This document shows positions 30,103 through 40,096 of a stretch of 64,000 nucleotides of DNA, in pieces (positions within the stretch are counted from its first letter, which is position 1; each line of letters opens with the position of its first letter). Below the pieces are notes generated by a model that saw nothing but the letters and a program-made list of their open reading frames with translations, was not told the origin of the DNA and searched no databases. A program made the translations under genes and the position numbers. Source of the DNA: CAVTYH01 sp963738835 (GTDB lineage Bacteria > Planctomycetota > Planctomycetia > Pirellulales > JADZDJ01); the NCBI GenBank assembly GCA_963738835.1, contig CAVTYH010000002.1, forward strand, positions 310,001-374,000, written 5' to 3'.

Positions 30103-31075
30103 TCACGCCCGATCGATGGGAAACGCCATCACTTCGGCCAGCGATTTCGCCGGCGGCAAGCATCACCAGCCGATCGAAACCCAACGCCACGCCGGTGCAG
30201 GGGGGCAACCCGGCTTCCATCGCCTGTAACAACCGGCTTTCTTCCGGTAGCGGAGGCTTGCCGTCGGCCATGCGCGCGGCATTGGCGGCGACATTTCGAC
30301 GCCGCAGCACGGCCGGATCGAGCAGCTCGTGATAACCGTTGGCAAGTTCGATGCCGCGGTAGTAAAGCTCGAAGCGTTCGGCCACCGGCGGCGCGTCATC
30401 GCGCACTTTTGCCAGCACTGCCTGCGATGCCGGGTAGTCGTACAATATGGTCGGCGTCGACTGCCCCAAATGCGGTTCGACACATTCGGCCAACAGCAAG
30501 TTGAGCCAGCCATCGCGATCATCGCCCAATCCCGCCGGTACGGTGATGTGCTGTTGCGCGGCAGCGGCTGCCAATTGATTCACTGTCGCCGTGTGCGGGT
30601 TCAAACCGACGTGCCGCTCAAATGCCGCCGCGTAGCTCAATCGCTCCGCCGGCATCGTGTTCAGCACCATCTGACACAAATCGGAAAGCAGTGTCATGCC
30701 GGCTTCCATGTGGTCGCCGACTCGGTACCACTCGACCATCGTGAACTCGGGATTGTGCAGCGGGCCAACCTCGCCGTTACGGAATGCCCTTGTGATTTGG
30801 TAGATTGCCGTCGCCCCGGCTGCCAACAGCCGCTTCATGCCGAACTCCGGCGAAGTCTGCAACCACAGCCGGCGGCCAAGCTCGGGCTTTCGCAGATCGT
30901 CGGCCAGCACGGTCGACAGCGGATCCAAATGCCGATCGACTACCACATCGGCCGAAAGTATCGGCGTTTCGACTTCCAGAAACTCGCGGTCGGAAAAAAA
31001 CAGACGCACCCGCGCCAGCAGTTCAGATCGCAGTTGCAGTTTGGCCAGCGAGGCGGTGGGTCGAAAACTATTCAC
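30103..31075 (-). CDS. epmA: EF-P lysine lysyltransferase EpmA, one frameshift
   Basis: Truncated class II lysyl-tRNA synthetase-like enzyme that attaches beta-lysine to elongation factor P. Class II motifs are visible: FLEVETPILS, TSPEFGMKRLLAAG, FRNGEVGPLHNPEFTMVEWY, and the motif 3 region GVALGFDRLVML. It lacks the tRNA-binding OB domain of LysRS. An extra base near 30145 alters the end; removed, it finishes AEVMAFPIDRA at 30103, 323 residues. Start is GTG 31075, which overlaps the TGA of the cytochrome gene (GTGA). The partner aminomutase epmB is not in the window. Confidence 0.88.
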
Positions 31076-31506
31076 TTGCCGCGGGCCTGTTTTTTGTTTT
31101 CCGGCAGTTCGGCGGCCGCCTTCACGCCGCGGACATATTTGTGGCAATTCACGCACTTCATGGTCAGTTCCACATAGCCCAGCGCCGCGCCGTCCAAGTT
31201 CTTCTTTTTTGCTGACTCGGTGATTGCATCGGCCGTGCGGCGAAAATCTTGACTGTGGCGCAAATAGTCGGGTGTTTGCAGCACCTGCCAATTCGCTTCT
31301 TGACTCAACAAGCTGATGGCCTGTGAATTCTTGGCGATCAAATCGAAATCCTCCAATGCCAAACCTTCGAGCAGCTTCTGCGAATGATCGAGCTTCGCTC
31401 GCATGAAATCGCGAACCTTGTTGGGCTGCGGTTGCGACCATCCGGTGGCAATCCACACGCCGACGACAAGAACCGCGGTCGCGACAACAATCAAAAGGCT
31501 TTTCAC
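31072..31506 (-). CDS. Membrane-anchored monohaem cytochrome c-like protein
   Basis: About 144 residues. An N-terminal helix (SLLIVVATAVLVVGVWIATG) anchors it, and one haem site CVNCH is near the C-terminus, an arrangement like small cytochrome c' or cytochrome c_556-type proteins. Start GTG 31506 is favoured by AAGGAGG 6 nt upstream over the ATG at 31542. It is translationally coupled to epmA, with no obvious functional link. Confidence 0.8.
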   Translation of the reverse strand: MKSLLIVVATAVLVVGVWIATGWSQPQPNKVRDFMRAKLDHSQKLLEGLALEDFDLIAKNSQAISLLSQEANWQVLQTPDYLRHSQDFRRTADAITESAKKKNLDGAALGYVELTMKCVNCHKYVRGVKAAAELPENKKQARGK

Positions 31507-31593
31507 GGCATCCTCCTTGTGTGGCAAGTCGTTTACAGCCAACGGCGCGGTGATTATACCGCTTCGCTGCCGCGCAGGCGACAGTGCGCCGAA

Positions 31594-32391
31594 TTAAGAC
31601 AGTTCAAGAATCTGTTGTACCTTGGGCTGACCATAGTTCGCGCCGCCGGTATAGACCGTCACGTTGGGCAACGGCTGGCAGATCCCGGGGCTATGCGTAT
31701 GACCACAATAAACGGTGAGTTGCTGATCGGGTGTGGACCGCATGATTTCCAGAATGGCGTCGCCTGCGGCTTTGCAGGTGAAGTGCGGCAGCCACTCGTC
31801 GTCGGAGATTTGCCCTTCATGCCAACAGGCTTCGCGCAGTGGCGGCACGTGGGTGGCCAGAAGCACGCGCGGAAATCGCTCTAGCGCTTTTGGCAACACC
31901 CGGCGAATGTGCCGCACGGCTTCGTCTCCTAATTGCTTGAGCACCGGCCAGCGGGCTTGCTTCGATAGCGGCGCGAGCTCGGCGATCAAACGATAATCGT
32001 TCATCATCACGTACGATGTCTCGTACTTCCCCAGCCGGCCATCGGCCCAACCGTCGTGCCCCAGAAGGCCGACCTCTGGCGTGAGCTCAACAACATCCGA
32101 CATGGTGAGATAAACGAGATTCGACCGCTCACGGCAAAGCGATTCCACCGCCTTTCGCACATCGGCAATTGAGCCGCCGTAAAAATCGTGGTTGCCCAGC
32201 ACAAAATAAAAGGGCCGTTGGATGGCATCGTCGAGCCGCAAGAGCCACTGGCAAACATTTTTCGCTTCGCCGATATCACCCGTCAGCAGGATCGCATCGG
32301 GCTGGTCCGCGCACACTGTGGCAAAAAAATCATCTGCCTCTTCTGGATGCAGGAAGTTCAGGTGGATATCGGTGAGCCAGGCGAGTCGCAT
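31594..32391 (-). CDS. Calcineurin-like metallophosphoesterase
   Basis: About 265 residues from MRLAWLTDIHLNF. The metal-binding blocks are complete: DIH, LLTGDIGE, LGNHDFYGG, LLATHVPPL and YCGHTHSPG. Substrate unknown. The frame continues 33 codons upstream of the chosen start, but the fold begins at 32391. Confidence 0.9.
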   Translation of the reverse strand: MRLAWLTDIHLNFLHPEEADDFFATVCADQPDAILLTGDIGEAKNVCQWLLRLDDAIQRPFYFVLGNHDFYGGSIADVRKAVESLCRERSNLVYLTMSDVVELTPEVGLLGHDGWADGRLGKYETSYVMMNDYRLIAELAPLSKQARWPVLKQLGDEAVRHIRRVLPKALERFPRVLLATHVPPLREACWHEGQISDDEWLPHFTCKAAGDAILEIMRSTPDQQLTVYCGHTHSPGICQPLPNVTVYTGGANYGQPKVQQILELS

Positions 32392-32448
32392 GGATGCTTT
32401 CTGGATTTCCTCGTCTGGTTGCAACGTTGAACCGACGCTGATGCATGA

Positions 32449-32518
32449 ACGGGTGAAGAGGTGATCTGCCGTTGGCAATTCCAACATCAATTTAATAACA
32501 CATCACCCCCTCACCCGT
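32449..32518. repeat. 17-bp imperfect inverted repeat
   Basis: Arms 32449-32465 (acgggtgaagaggtgat) and 32502-32518 are complementary with two mismatches. It partly overlaps the upstream side of the phosphoesterase gene and lies before the end of the PLP-enzyme gene. Confidence 0.5.
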
Positions 32519-32545
32519 TCACCCCTTCATTTCCCCCCGTGCTCT

Positions 32546-33721
32546 TCACACCCCGCTCAACCCCTCGGCCAGGGCTTCGCGGACGAATTCAGCGGATTCG
32601 GTGCCGACCGAGAGACGAATGGTGCCGCCGAAAATATCGAGCGCGGCCCGCTGCTCCTCGGTCATCAAGCGGTGGCTCGTCGATTCCGGGTGGCTGAGCG
32701 TCGTGCATAATTCGCCCAGCGACGGACAAAACGGAATACGCTTCGCCGCTTGGATGAATCTCACGGCTGCTTCGGTGCCGCCAGACAGGGTGAACGTGAC
32801 CATCGCGCCAAATTGTCCGCCGAACTGCCGCTGGGCCAGCGCCTGATCGGGATGCGACGCTAAGCCAGGATACATCACCGATTGCACCTTGGGCTCGCGG
32901 CTTAAAAACTCCGCTGCCGCGACAGCGTTCGCGCAAGCCCGCTGGATTCGCAAATGCAGCGTGCCCAGTCCACGTTCCACGAGCCAGCATTCAAACGGCG
33001 GCGCCATGAAACCCCAGGCCGACGACGCCTGATAAACGCGCTCCCACACCGCCTGGCCGCCGCACAAGAGGCCCAACAAAGCATCGCTATGTCCGTTCAT
33101 GATTTTGGAGAGGCTTTCCAGCACCAGATCGGCCCCCCGTTCCAGCGGCCGGCACAGCACCGGCGAAGCGAACGTGTTGTCGACAAGTAGTTTGGCCCCA
33201 GCTTGATGTGCGATTTCCGCCAATCCTTTGATGTCGGCGACTCGCAAGGTGGGATTGCTGATGGTCTCGACGACGATAAGTTTGGTGTTTTTCCCGATCG
33301 CCGTTTTGGTAGCCGCGAGATCGGAAGTATCGACCACGGTGCAAGAAATCCCCAGCCGTGTTGCTTCGCCGGCCAACAGCACCGCACTTTTTCCATACAG
33401 CCGGTTGCTGATGACGATGTTGTCGCCCGACTGACACTGCGACACCACAGCCAATGCCATTGCCGCCATGCCGTTCGCGGTGATCGCCGCCCGCTCTGCC
33501 CCGTGCAGGGCGCGGCATTTCTCGGCCAATATATCGGCATTCGGATGCCGATCGCGGTTGTAAACGTACCCGCCATGCTCGGCCCCCAACAGCGCATCGG
33601 TCTGGTGCGGATCGCCACACTGCCAGACCGTGGTCAGCGTAATCGGCGTCGCCAACGGTTTGGTGGCATCGATGCCCGGCGGCGCTTCAGTGGGTCGAGG
33701 ACAAATATCGTCGGGTTTCAT
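32546..33721 (-). CDS. Cys/Met-metabolism PLP enzyme (cystathionine synthase/lyase family)
   Basis: 391 residues. Features of the trans-sulfuration PLP family: GYVYNRDRHPN, ANGMAAMA, LVDNTFASP, and the PLP lysine in LESLSKIMNGHSD, with TLSHPESTSHR near the end. The family covers cystathionine gamma-synthase, gamma-lyase and O-acylhomoserine sulfhydrylase; sequence alone does not settle which. It follows the GIY-YIG genes on the same strand but is likely unrelated to them. Confidence 0.88.
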   Translation of the reverse strand: MKPDDICPRPTEAPPGIDATKPLATPITLTTVWQCGDPHQTDALLGAEHGGYVYNRDRHPNADILAEKCRALHGAERAAITANGMAAMALAVVSQCQSGDNIVISNRLYGKSAVLLAGEATRLGISCTVVDTSDLAATKTAIGKNTKLIVVETISNPTLRVADIKGLAEIAHQAGAKLLVDNTFASPVLCRPLERGADLVLESLSKIMNGHSDALLGLLCGGQAVWERVYQASSAWGFMAPPFECWLVERGLGTLHLRIQRACANAVAAAEFLSREPKVQSVMYPGLASHPDQALAQRQFGGQFGAMVTFTLSGGTEAAVRFIQAAKRIPFCPSLGELCTTLSHPESTSHRLMTEEQRAALDIFGGTIRLSVGTESAEFVREALAEGLSGV

Positions 33722-33748
33722 GGGTTTTCGATCGCAGGATGGTTCAAT

Positions 33749-34102
33749 TCAGTCAAGAAACTTGGGATCACAAAAGCATGATGGGACCGCACGCCGGAGC
33801 CGATCCACCCATTGGTGTCGCTGTTCGATGACTTCCTGCGTTTCACCTTCGACATGATCAAGCGCACTTGCTTCGGCGCACCACGCCGCCGCCACGAGAT
33901 TCATTTTTTCCGGTTTGAGTCCTTCGATCAGGCTCGTGCCATTTACGGCCAACTGCAGAATTTCGGCACAGCTTTCGAGAAGTGAAGCTCGAAACGTAGG
34001 ATTTTCCGCATGCGGCTTGTTCCAATGCCGAAGCATTAGCTCGACAAGCAATTCGGCCTCGAATAAACCTGTAATTCTAAGCGATTCTTCGGCAAGGGAC
34101 AT
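33749..34102 (-). CDS. Hypothetical 117-residue protein
   Basis: Helical, with acidic N-terminal half (LAEESLRITGLFEAELLVELM) and a Cys/Trp-containing middle (NLVAAAWCAEASALDH). No family recognised and no signal peptide or membrane helix. It begins 25 bases after the second GIY-YIG gene on the same strand, so it may belong to that operon, and ends 27 bases before the PLP enzyme gene. Confidence 0.55.
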   Translation of the reverse strand: MSLAEESLRITGLFEAELLVELMLRHWNKPHAENPTFRASLLESCAEILQLAVNGTSLIEGLKPEKMNLVAAAWCAEASALDHVEGETQEVIEQRHQWVDRLRRAVPSCFCDPKFLD

Positions 34103-34127
34103 CTCATGTTCTCCGCCAACAAACCCG

Positions 34128-34895
34128 TTATTTCCGCTGAATGTTGAATCGAGCCCGGCGCGAGTTTATTAATTCGGCTTCCAATGCCCGCCTGACCCGC
34201 GTTGGTGTGGACGTTGGCAAGACTTGAATTTCCAAAAACAAATCCGTTGTTCCATGATCCCAGAAATGACGCGCTACCGCACGAATATCAGAATGATCCA
34301 GATGTTTTTTTATTCGCACACGGAGATTGTCGCCTTCGCCTACATACAGTGTCGTTTTTTCGGCACCGCTAAAGAATATGTAGATACCTTGCTCGGTTGG
34401 CAATTTTGCGACGTCGAGATTGTCGACAGAAATGATTTCCACCGTAACAGGAGGGACGACGTGGGCCGATAGCTCCGGCTGGAGCCGTTTCGATTTCCGC
34501 AATTTGAGAGCGGCCCAACGATACTGCAATCGTGAGAAACCGGGGCAAATCTGAGCGGCCATGCCGTCAAATTCGTCGGCAAGCGCTGGTTCGCACAGGA
34601 TTTGATCCACCGTGACCTGGGCTTTATGCTCCAAAAACCGTGCGGAAATTTCACTAGCGAATTGATAGGCATCCTGATCGGCGAAGTTGGTGCGCCGGGT
34701 GGTGCGAATTCCGGAGAGGAAGCTGCCTTTGCGCGCGTTGTACAACGCGCTATTCAAAACTTGCACCGGTGCGTTCAAGCCTAACGATCGGCAAATGGAG
34801 AGGAATTTTGCGTTCAAATCGGGATCGGCAATCACGCGATCAGGCGAGTAACCGTCGCGCACCGCTTCAAACGCCTGGCGAATCAGCTTCTTCAC
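34128..34895 (-). CDS. GIY-YIG nuclease-domain protein with intact catalytic set
   Basis: 255 residues. The C-terminal 86 residues form a GIY-YIG domain: GIYIFF...LYVGEGDNLRVR with both Tyr and the helix Arg, the metal-binding Glu in ALEAELI and the final Asn in RARFN. The N-terminal ~165 residues are a helical region clearly paralogous to the one in the upstream fusion protein (DPDLN...C, YQFASEI, CEPALADEFD, YRWAALKLRK). GTG start overlaps the upstream stop (GTGA). Likely a DNA endonuclease; its co-transcription with a DNA methyltransferase suggests restriction or modification-linked function. Confidence 0.8.
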   Translation of the reverse strand: MKKLIRQAFEAVRDGYSPDRVIADPDLNAKFLSICRSLGLNAPVQVLNSALYNARKGSFLSGIRTTRRTNFADQDAYQFASEISARFLEHKAQVTVDQILCEPALADEFDGMAAQICPGFSRLQYRWAALKLRKSKRLQPELSAHVVPPVTVEIISVDNLDVAKLPTEQGIYIFFSGAEKTTLYVGEGDNLRVRIKKHLDHSDIRAVARHFWDHGTTDLFLEIQVLPTSTPTRVRRALEAELINSRRARFNIQRK

Positions 34896-36626
34896 GCGAA
34901 TGCTAGCTGCTTCACATTGAGGGATGTATTGTGCTGCCGGATTAGCATTGATTGGATCCCGTGCAATTCACTATCTGAAGCCGCCGGCATTTTGATTACC
35001 GACGCGCCGATTGCCCCTTTGAAAGGAATCGATTTGGGGTCAAATTTCAGGCGTTGTTTCAAATCAAATGTTCCGCCGACGTAAATCTTTTCCTTTTCGC
35101 CGCGAATCACATAGACTCCACGAGTACCAGACAGCGCAGCGAGATTCAAATCCTTCCAATAATGGATTCGCGGCAAGCGTATTTCAGTTGCAGCTTTGGC
35201 GAATTTGCGAAACTTGTGAGCCTGTTTTCGAATCCAAAAGGCTGCCCAACGGTAATCGAATGGAGTATATCCCGGTGCGAAGCGCGATGCGATGGTATCG
35301 AATTCAGCGGCAGCCTCGGGATCACAAAAGATGTCATCTAGTGATGTGAGTTTTCGTTTCTCAACCACGCGCCGCCACGCAATTTCGCTCGCAAAACTAA
35401 AAGGGTCGATCTCTGAATCCGTCAACCAACGACGACGGCGAATTTCAACTTTTGGAAGCCGGCCTGCTTTCCGGAGTTTCAATAACTTTCGATTCCATTC
35501 GTACGGCGTACCGGCAGCGCCTTCACGTGCACAGGCGGCTACAAAGGCGGCATTCAAATCGGGATCGGCGAGCAATTGATCCGTTGAAAAGCCTTCTCGC
35601 GAAGCAAGATAAGCCAGCACAATCGGCGTCTCATTTTCGACGTATTGCCGCCCATCAGGTCCAATCAATTTTGAAGAGTGTGACGGGGCTGAAGTCTGCC
35701 GAATTTGCGGAGCTCGCCGTCGCGAGGTACCGGATTTTGGCGTCGCAGGCGCACTCGCAATCGGGTCGGCTGAACCATCTAGTTCACCACCAACGTCGGC
35801 GCGTTGAATTCGTCCCGCAGCCTGCCGCGCAGTACTCTGGCGAGAGTTCAAAACCGATCCAATCCCGCTTGAGTTTCTTTGCGACAACCAACGTGGTGCC
35901 GCTGCCGGTAAAGGGATCAAGAACCCAATCTCCCTCATTCGAACTCGCGCGAATGATACGCCCAAGCAGCTGTTCGGGCATTTGACAGCCGTGAAAACCC
36001 GCACGCTCTTTGAATGTGCCCGCCACGCGCGGGAAGTACCAAGTATCTTGCTCGGTTGCAAATCCATCTGGCACGTCTTGCGGGCGAAGAATCCAAGTAT
36101 CGTCAGGGAGACGCCCCCGCGGATTCGCTCGTTTGTCGGCATATACCAACTGCCGAGCAGAGGGCACGCGGATAGATGGATCCTTAAAGTTGAACGTGAA
36201 TTTCTTTGGATTCTTGACGAAATGAAACAGATGAGCGTGGGACCGGTTGAATTTGCGAGTGCAATTCACGCCGAATGTGTAGTACCAGATTACCCAGCTT
36301 CTGCAACTCAGCTCCAGGTCCCGTGCAATGAGCTTGAGTTCCGCGGCATATTCATCGCCAATAGCCAACCAGAAAGTGCCATCCGGCTTTAATACCCGCA
36401 CGACGCCCGTCATCCAACGACGGGTCCAATCCAAGTATTTGTCGTACGCCTTGCGGTCCTGGTAGACATCGTATTCATAGCCGATATTGAATGGCGGGTC
36501 GGCGAAGGCCAGATGGACGGTTTGCGGATCGAGTTTCGCAAGCAGCTCGATGGAGTCGCCTTGATGAATTCGGCCAGTTTCAAGCGTCACGTACGACACC
36601 TCATGCGTCAATAAAATGTCATTCAT
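34892..36626 (-). CDS. DNA methyltransferase fused to a GIY-YIG domain, one frameshift
   Basis: Residues 1-266: amino-DNA methyltransferase with motif IV first (FADPPFNIGYEYD) and motif I last (DPFTGSGTTLVVAKK), order typical of beta-class enzymes; DPPF suggests N6-adenine. One extra base at about 35827 ends the frame; removing it reads ELSPEYCRQAAGRIQ and continues through a linker into a helical region (YLASREGFSTDQLLADPDLN, YRWAAFWIRK) and a GIY-YIG domain (GVYVIRGEKEKIYVGG, Arg in DLKQR). Total 577 residues, exactly in frame. In the GIY-YIG domain the metal-binding Glu is replaced by Gln (GIQSMLI), so this copy may be inactive. Start ATG 36626. Without repair these would be two separate ORFs. 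Confidence 0.78.
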
Positions 36627-36777
36627 GCTTGGCGATCGGATTGCCGCTCGCAAGGTGAGCGCTTGTACATATCTTATCATCGTCGAAGAAATACGCAAGA
36701 TCGCTACTTTTTTGGCCGGCTCGTTGTGGATAATTAGTCGATAATAAAGTTCGCCTTCCCCCAAATTGGCAGCAGCT
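36627..36777. promoter_or_regulatory. Divergent intergenic region
   Basis: 151 bases between the diverging methyltransferase fusion and sugar isomerase genes. AT-rich stretches (ggataattagtcgataataa near 36727) could hold promoters, but no clear -35/-10 pair was found. Confidence 0.35.
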
Positions 36778-37613
36778 ATGTTCAAATACGCCATTTGCAA
36801 TGAGACTTTCCAGGATTGGTCCTTCGACCGGGCCTTCGCTTTTGCCCGGGAGTGCGGGTACACCGGGCTGGAAATTGCGCCGTTCACATTGGCCGAGTAC
36901 GCCACGCAGGTTTCGGCGGAGCAGCGGCGGCAGGTGCGGCGGCAGGCGGAGCAGGCTGGGCTGGAAATTATCGGGCTGCACTGGTTGCTGGCGAAGACCG
37001 AGGGGTTTTATCTCACCTCGCCCGAGGCGGCGGTGCGCAGCGCACGGCCGATTATCTGGCGGAGCTGGCGAAACTGTGCCGCGATTTGGGCGGCTCGATC
37101 ATGGTGCTGGGCTCGCCGAAGCAACGAAACCTACTGCCCGGCATTACCAAATCGCAGGCCATGCAGTATGCCGCCGACGTGCTGACGGCCACCTTGCCAA
37201 CTTTGGAAGAATGTGGCGTGACGATTGCCGTCGAGCCACTGGGCCCCAGCGAAGGGGATGTACTGCTGACCGCCGCCGAAGGACGCGAGCTTATCAACTT
37301 GGTTAACTCGCCGAACGTGCGGCTGCACCTGGATTGCAAAGCGATGGCCAGCGAACCCGAGCCGATTCCGGAGATCATCAAAGCCAATGCCGGCGTCATA
37401 GTACACTTCCACGCCAACGACCCGAACCTGCAAGGCCCCGGCTTCGGCGAACTGAATTTTGTGCCGATCTTCGCGGCGCTAGCCGACATCAACTACCGCG
37501 GTTGGGTTTCCGTCGAAGTCTTCGACTACACCCCTGGCATCGAACGCCTGGTGCGCGAAAGCATGCAAAACATGTTGCGCGCGGCGGCGATTGCCGATCG
37601 GCATTTGGCTTGA
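36778..37613 (+). CDS. Hydroxypyruvate isomerase-like sugar epimerase (TIM barrel), one frameshift
   Basis: Xylose-isomerase-like TIM-barrel protein. MFKYAICNETFQDW at the start, GLEIAPF, GLHWLLA, IAVEPLGPSEGDVL with a metal-binding Glu, LHLDCKAM, HFHANDPNLQGPG and VSVEVFDYTPG follow. A missing base near 37040 splits it; repaired, 278 residues. It could act on hydroxypyruvate, inosose or a similar sugar; the exact reaction cannot be told. Confidence 0.83.
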
Positions 37614-37639
37614 AAGCCGATTGCTGGCTGATTGGGCGC

Positions 37640-37656
37640 CACTGGCTATGCCAGTG
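37640..37656. repeat. Short perfect palindrome
   Basis: CACTGGC TAT GCCAGTG, in the 234-bp gap before miaB. It looks like a dispersed palindromic repeat unit; there is no T-tract. Confidence 0.5.
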
Positions 37657-37847
37657 ATCCGGCAATAATCTGGGCAAGAACTTGCCATACGCCGTTCGTG
37701 ATGGTCAATCTTACCGACTCGCGGCACGATGGGCTGACAAACGTTTACAATGGCAATGATGCCGTACTCCGCTCCCTCAGGGCTCGCCATTTCACCGGTC
37801 GAATCCCCATTTATCGCTGGGCGTTCATCGTTTATCGTTAATGAACC

Positions 37848-39373
37848 ATGCCCAAGCGGTTGTATATCGAGACGGTCGGTTGCCAGATGAACGTGCTCGA
37901 CAGCGAGCTCGTCGTGGCGGCGCTGCGCAAAAGCGGTTACGAACTGGTCGATTCGCCCGCCAAGGCTGACACCATTTTGTTCAACACTTGCAGCGTGCGG
38001 CAGCATGCCGAAGACAAAATCTATAGTGCCCTGGGGCGGTTGAAGCATGCCAAAGAGCAGAATCCAAACAAAATTATCGGTGTGCTGGGCTGCATGGCGC
38101 AGAAAGATCAGCGGCTTATTTATCAGCGGGCGCCGTATGTCGATTTGATTGTCGGACCGGGCCAGTTGCATCAGGTGCCGCGATTGATCGAAGAGATTGC
38201 CGCCGCGGGACCTTCCAGAAATGGGCCGCGATTGGAAGTAAGTTTGGATCGCAAGGCCGGCAACCGGGAAGAAATCGAACGCAGCTTCGAGAGCTACGAT
38301 CCGGATCGCGATCCACAAATGCGGCCTTCGCCGTACCAGGCGTATGTGCGCATTCAATTCGGCTGCGATAAATTTTGCACGTACTGCATCGTGCCGAAAG
38401 TGCGCGGGCCGGAGCAAGGCCGCAACCCTGTGCATATTGTGGCCGAGCGCGCAAGCTGGCCGATGAAGGCTGCCGCGAAATCACGCTGCTGGGGCAAACG
38501 GTCAATAGCTACCGGCATACTGACGGCGATCGAACCACGCGGCTTTCCGATTTGCTTTATCAATTGCACGACGTCGAAGGGCTCGCGCGGCTGAAGTTCG
38601 TCACGAATTTTCCCAAAGACATGACCGGCGATTTGCTGCAAGCGGTGCGCGACTTGCCGAAGTGTTCGCCGTACTTGCACGTGCCGGCCCAAAGCGGATC
38701 GAACGCCGTGCTCAAGCGGATGAAACGCGGCTACATCGTGGAAGAGTACCGCGAGATGATGGCGCGTATTCGGGCCACGATTCCCGACGCCGCCGTGACG
38801 AGCGATTTCATCGTCGGCTTTTGCGGCGAGACGGAAGACGATTTCCAGCAAACGGTCGAGCTGGTGCGCGAGTCGCGGTTCAAAAATAGCTTCATCTTCA
38901 AATACAGCGAGCGGCCCGGCACGAAAGCGCCGGATTTATGGCCCGACGATGTGCCTGAGGACGTGAAGCGCAGGCGGAACAACGAACTCTTGGCAGTGCA
39001 AAACCAGATCAGCGAGGAAGACAATCACGCGTTCATCGGCCGCACCGTGGAAGTGCTGGTGGAAGGGCCGAGCAAACGAACGCAGAAACTTGAACGCACC
39101 GATGAGCCCGATATCCAAGAACCCTCTCCCTCGGCGGGAGAGGGCAGGGTGAGGGGGAACGCCGAACAAACCAACTTGCATCGCGTTCAAAATCACGACC
39201 AATTCACCCAACTTGTCGGCCGCACGACTTGTGATCGAATCGTGGTGTTCGAGGGAAATCGCCGGCAAATCGGACAACTGCTGTCGGTAAGCATCTATGA
39301 CTGCACGCCGATGACGCTGCTGGGCGCCGTGGTCACGCAGGAAGTCGGCCCGGAGGTTTACAGCCTGATTTGA
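37848..39373 (+). CDS. miaB: tRNA-2-methylthio-N6-dimethylallyladenosine synthase MiaB, one frameshift
   Basis: Radical SAM methylthiotransferase acting on tRNA position 37. N-terminal UPF0004 cysteines are in ETVGCQMN, NTCSVR and VLGCMAQ, and the radical SAM triad is CDKFCTYC. A missing base near 38450 shifts the frame; repaired length is 508. Before the TRAM domain lies an extra segment of about 28 residues (EPSPSAGEGRVRG) encoded by a palindromic repeat at 39122-39157, an in-frame insertion not present in ordinary MiaB. Confidence 0.94.
39122..39157. repeat. G/C-rich palindromic repeat within miaB
   Basis: CCCTCTCCC and GGGAGAGGG pair around TCGGC, followed by CAGGGTGAGGGGG. A variant of the same unit lies within the methyltransferase gene at 55417-55452. 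Translated in frame here. Confidence 0.8.
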
Positions 39374-39419
39374 GCCGAGATCTGCTGGTGGGCAATTCGA
39401 CTTCACCGATACGTTCGGG

Positions 39420-40005
39420 CTATTTCATCTTCTGCAACTCTCGATAGCGGAAGCACGTTTCCAAGTGATCGTTCACCATGCCGACGGCTTGCATGTGGGC
39501 GTAAACCACTGTTGGTCCGAGAAACTTGAAACCGCGTTTCTTGAGGTCTTTCGACCAGCGGACGGCTTCGTCGGTGAACGGCTGGCAGTCTTTGATCGAT
39601 TTCAGCCGATTGACGATCGGCTGGCCGCCGACCCACGACCACATGTATTTGGCGAACGTGCCGAATTCCTCGCGGACTTCCATTAGCCGCTGGGCGTTGT
39701 TGATAGCGGCTTCGATTTTGGCGCGATTACGCACAATGCTGGCGTCGTTCACCAAGCGCTTGAATTCCGCCTTGCCAAAGTGCGCCACTTTGCGGTAATC
39801 GAATTTGGCAAACGCGGCGCGAAAGTTTTCGCGTTTGTGCAGCACGGTGCGCGCAAGAGAGCCCCGCCTGAAAAACTTCCAGGACCAGAAATTCGTAGAG
39901 CTTACGATCGTCATGCAGCGGCACGCCCCATTCTTTGTCGTGATAAGCAACATAGAGTGGATCGTCGGCTACTGGCCACGGGCAACGTTGGAGTTGATTG
40001 GGCAT
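39420..40005 (-). CDS. tag: DNA-3-methyladenine glycosylase I, one frameshift
   Basis: Base-excision repair enzyme removing 3-methyladenine. RCPWPVADDPLYVAYHDKEWG opens the protein (zinc ligands Cys and His), and VNDHLETCFRY carries the other His/Cys pair. An extra base near 39860 (tcttgcgcgc) disrupts it; removed, it reads AGLSWRTVLHKRENF and gives 194 residues, the normal size. Zinc ligands are complete. Confidence 0.93.
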
Positions 40006-40060
40006 TGCGTAGATGTTTGAGCTTTGTGGCGTTTCCCGGCGATACCATCGCCGGCTTTAC

Positions 40061-40096
40061 AACAGACCACCGACTACTGATCACTGGCCACTGCTA
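40061..40096. repeat. Short GACCACTGATCACTGG-type tract
   Basis: Tandem-like words (accaccgactactgatcact, ggccactg) of the same class as the tract inside mnmG, located at the very end of the DUF1854 gene and beyond it. Confidence 0.5.

Noticed and set aside
30329..31177. 282-codon frame antisense to epmA
   Set aside because: Shadow frame opposite a recognised gene.
35784..36905. Methyltransferase as an independent gene ending at 35784
   Set aside because: The end in that frame is atypical (AAGCGTNSTRRRWW); removing one base gives a normal methyltransferase end continuing in frame to the GIY-YIG domain.
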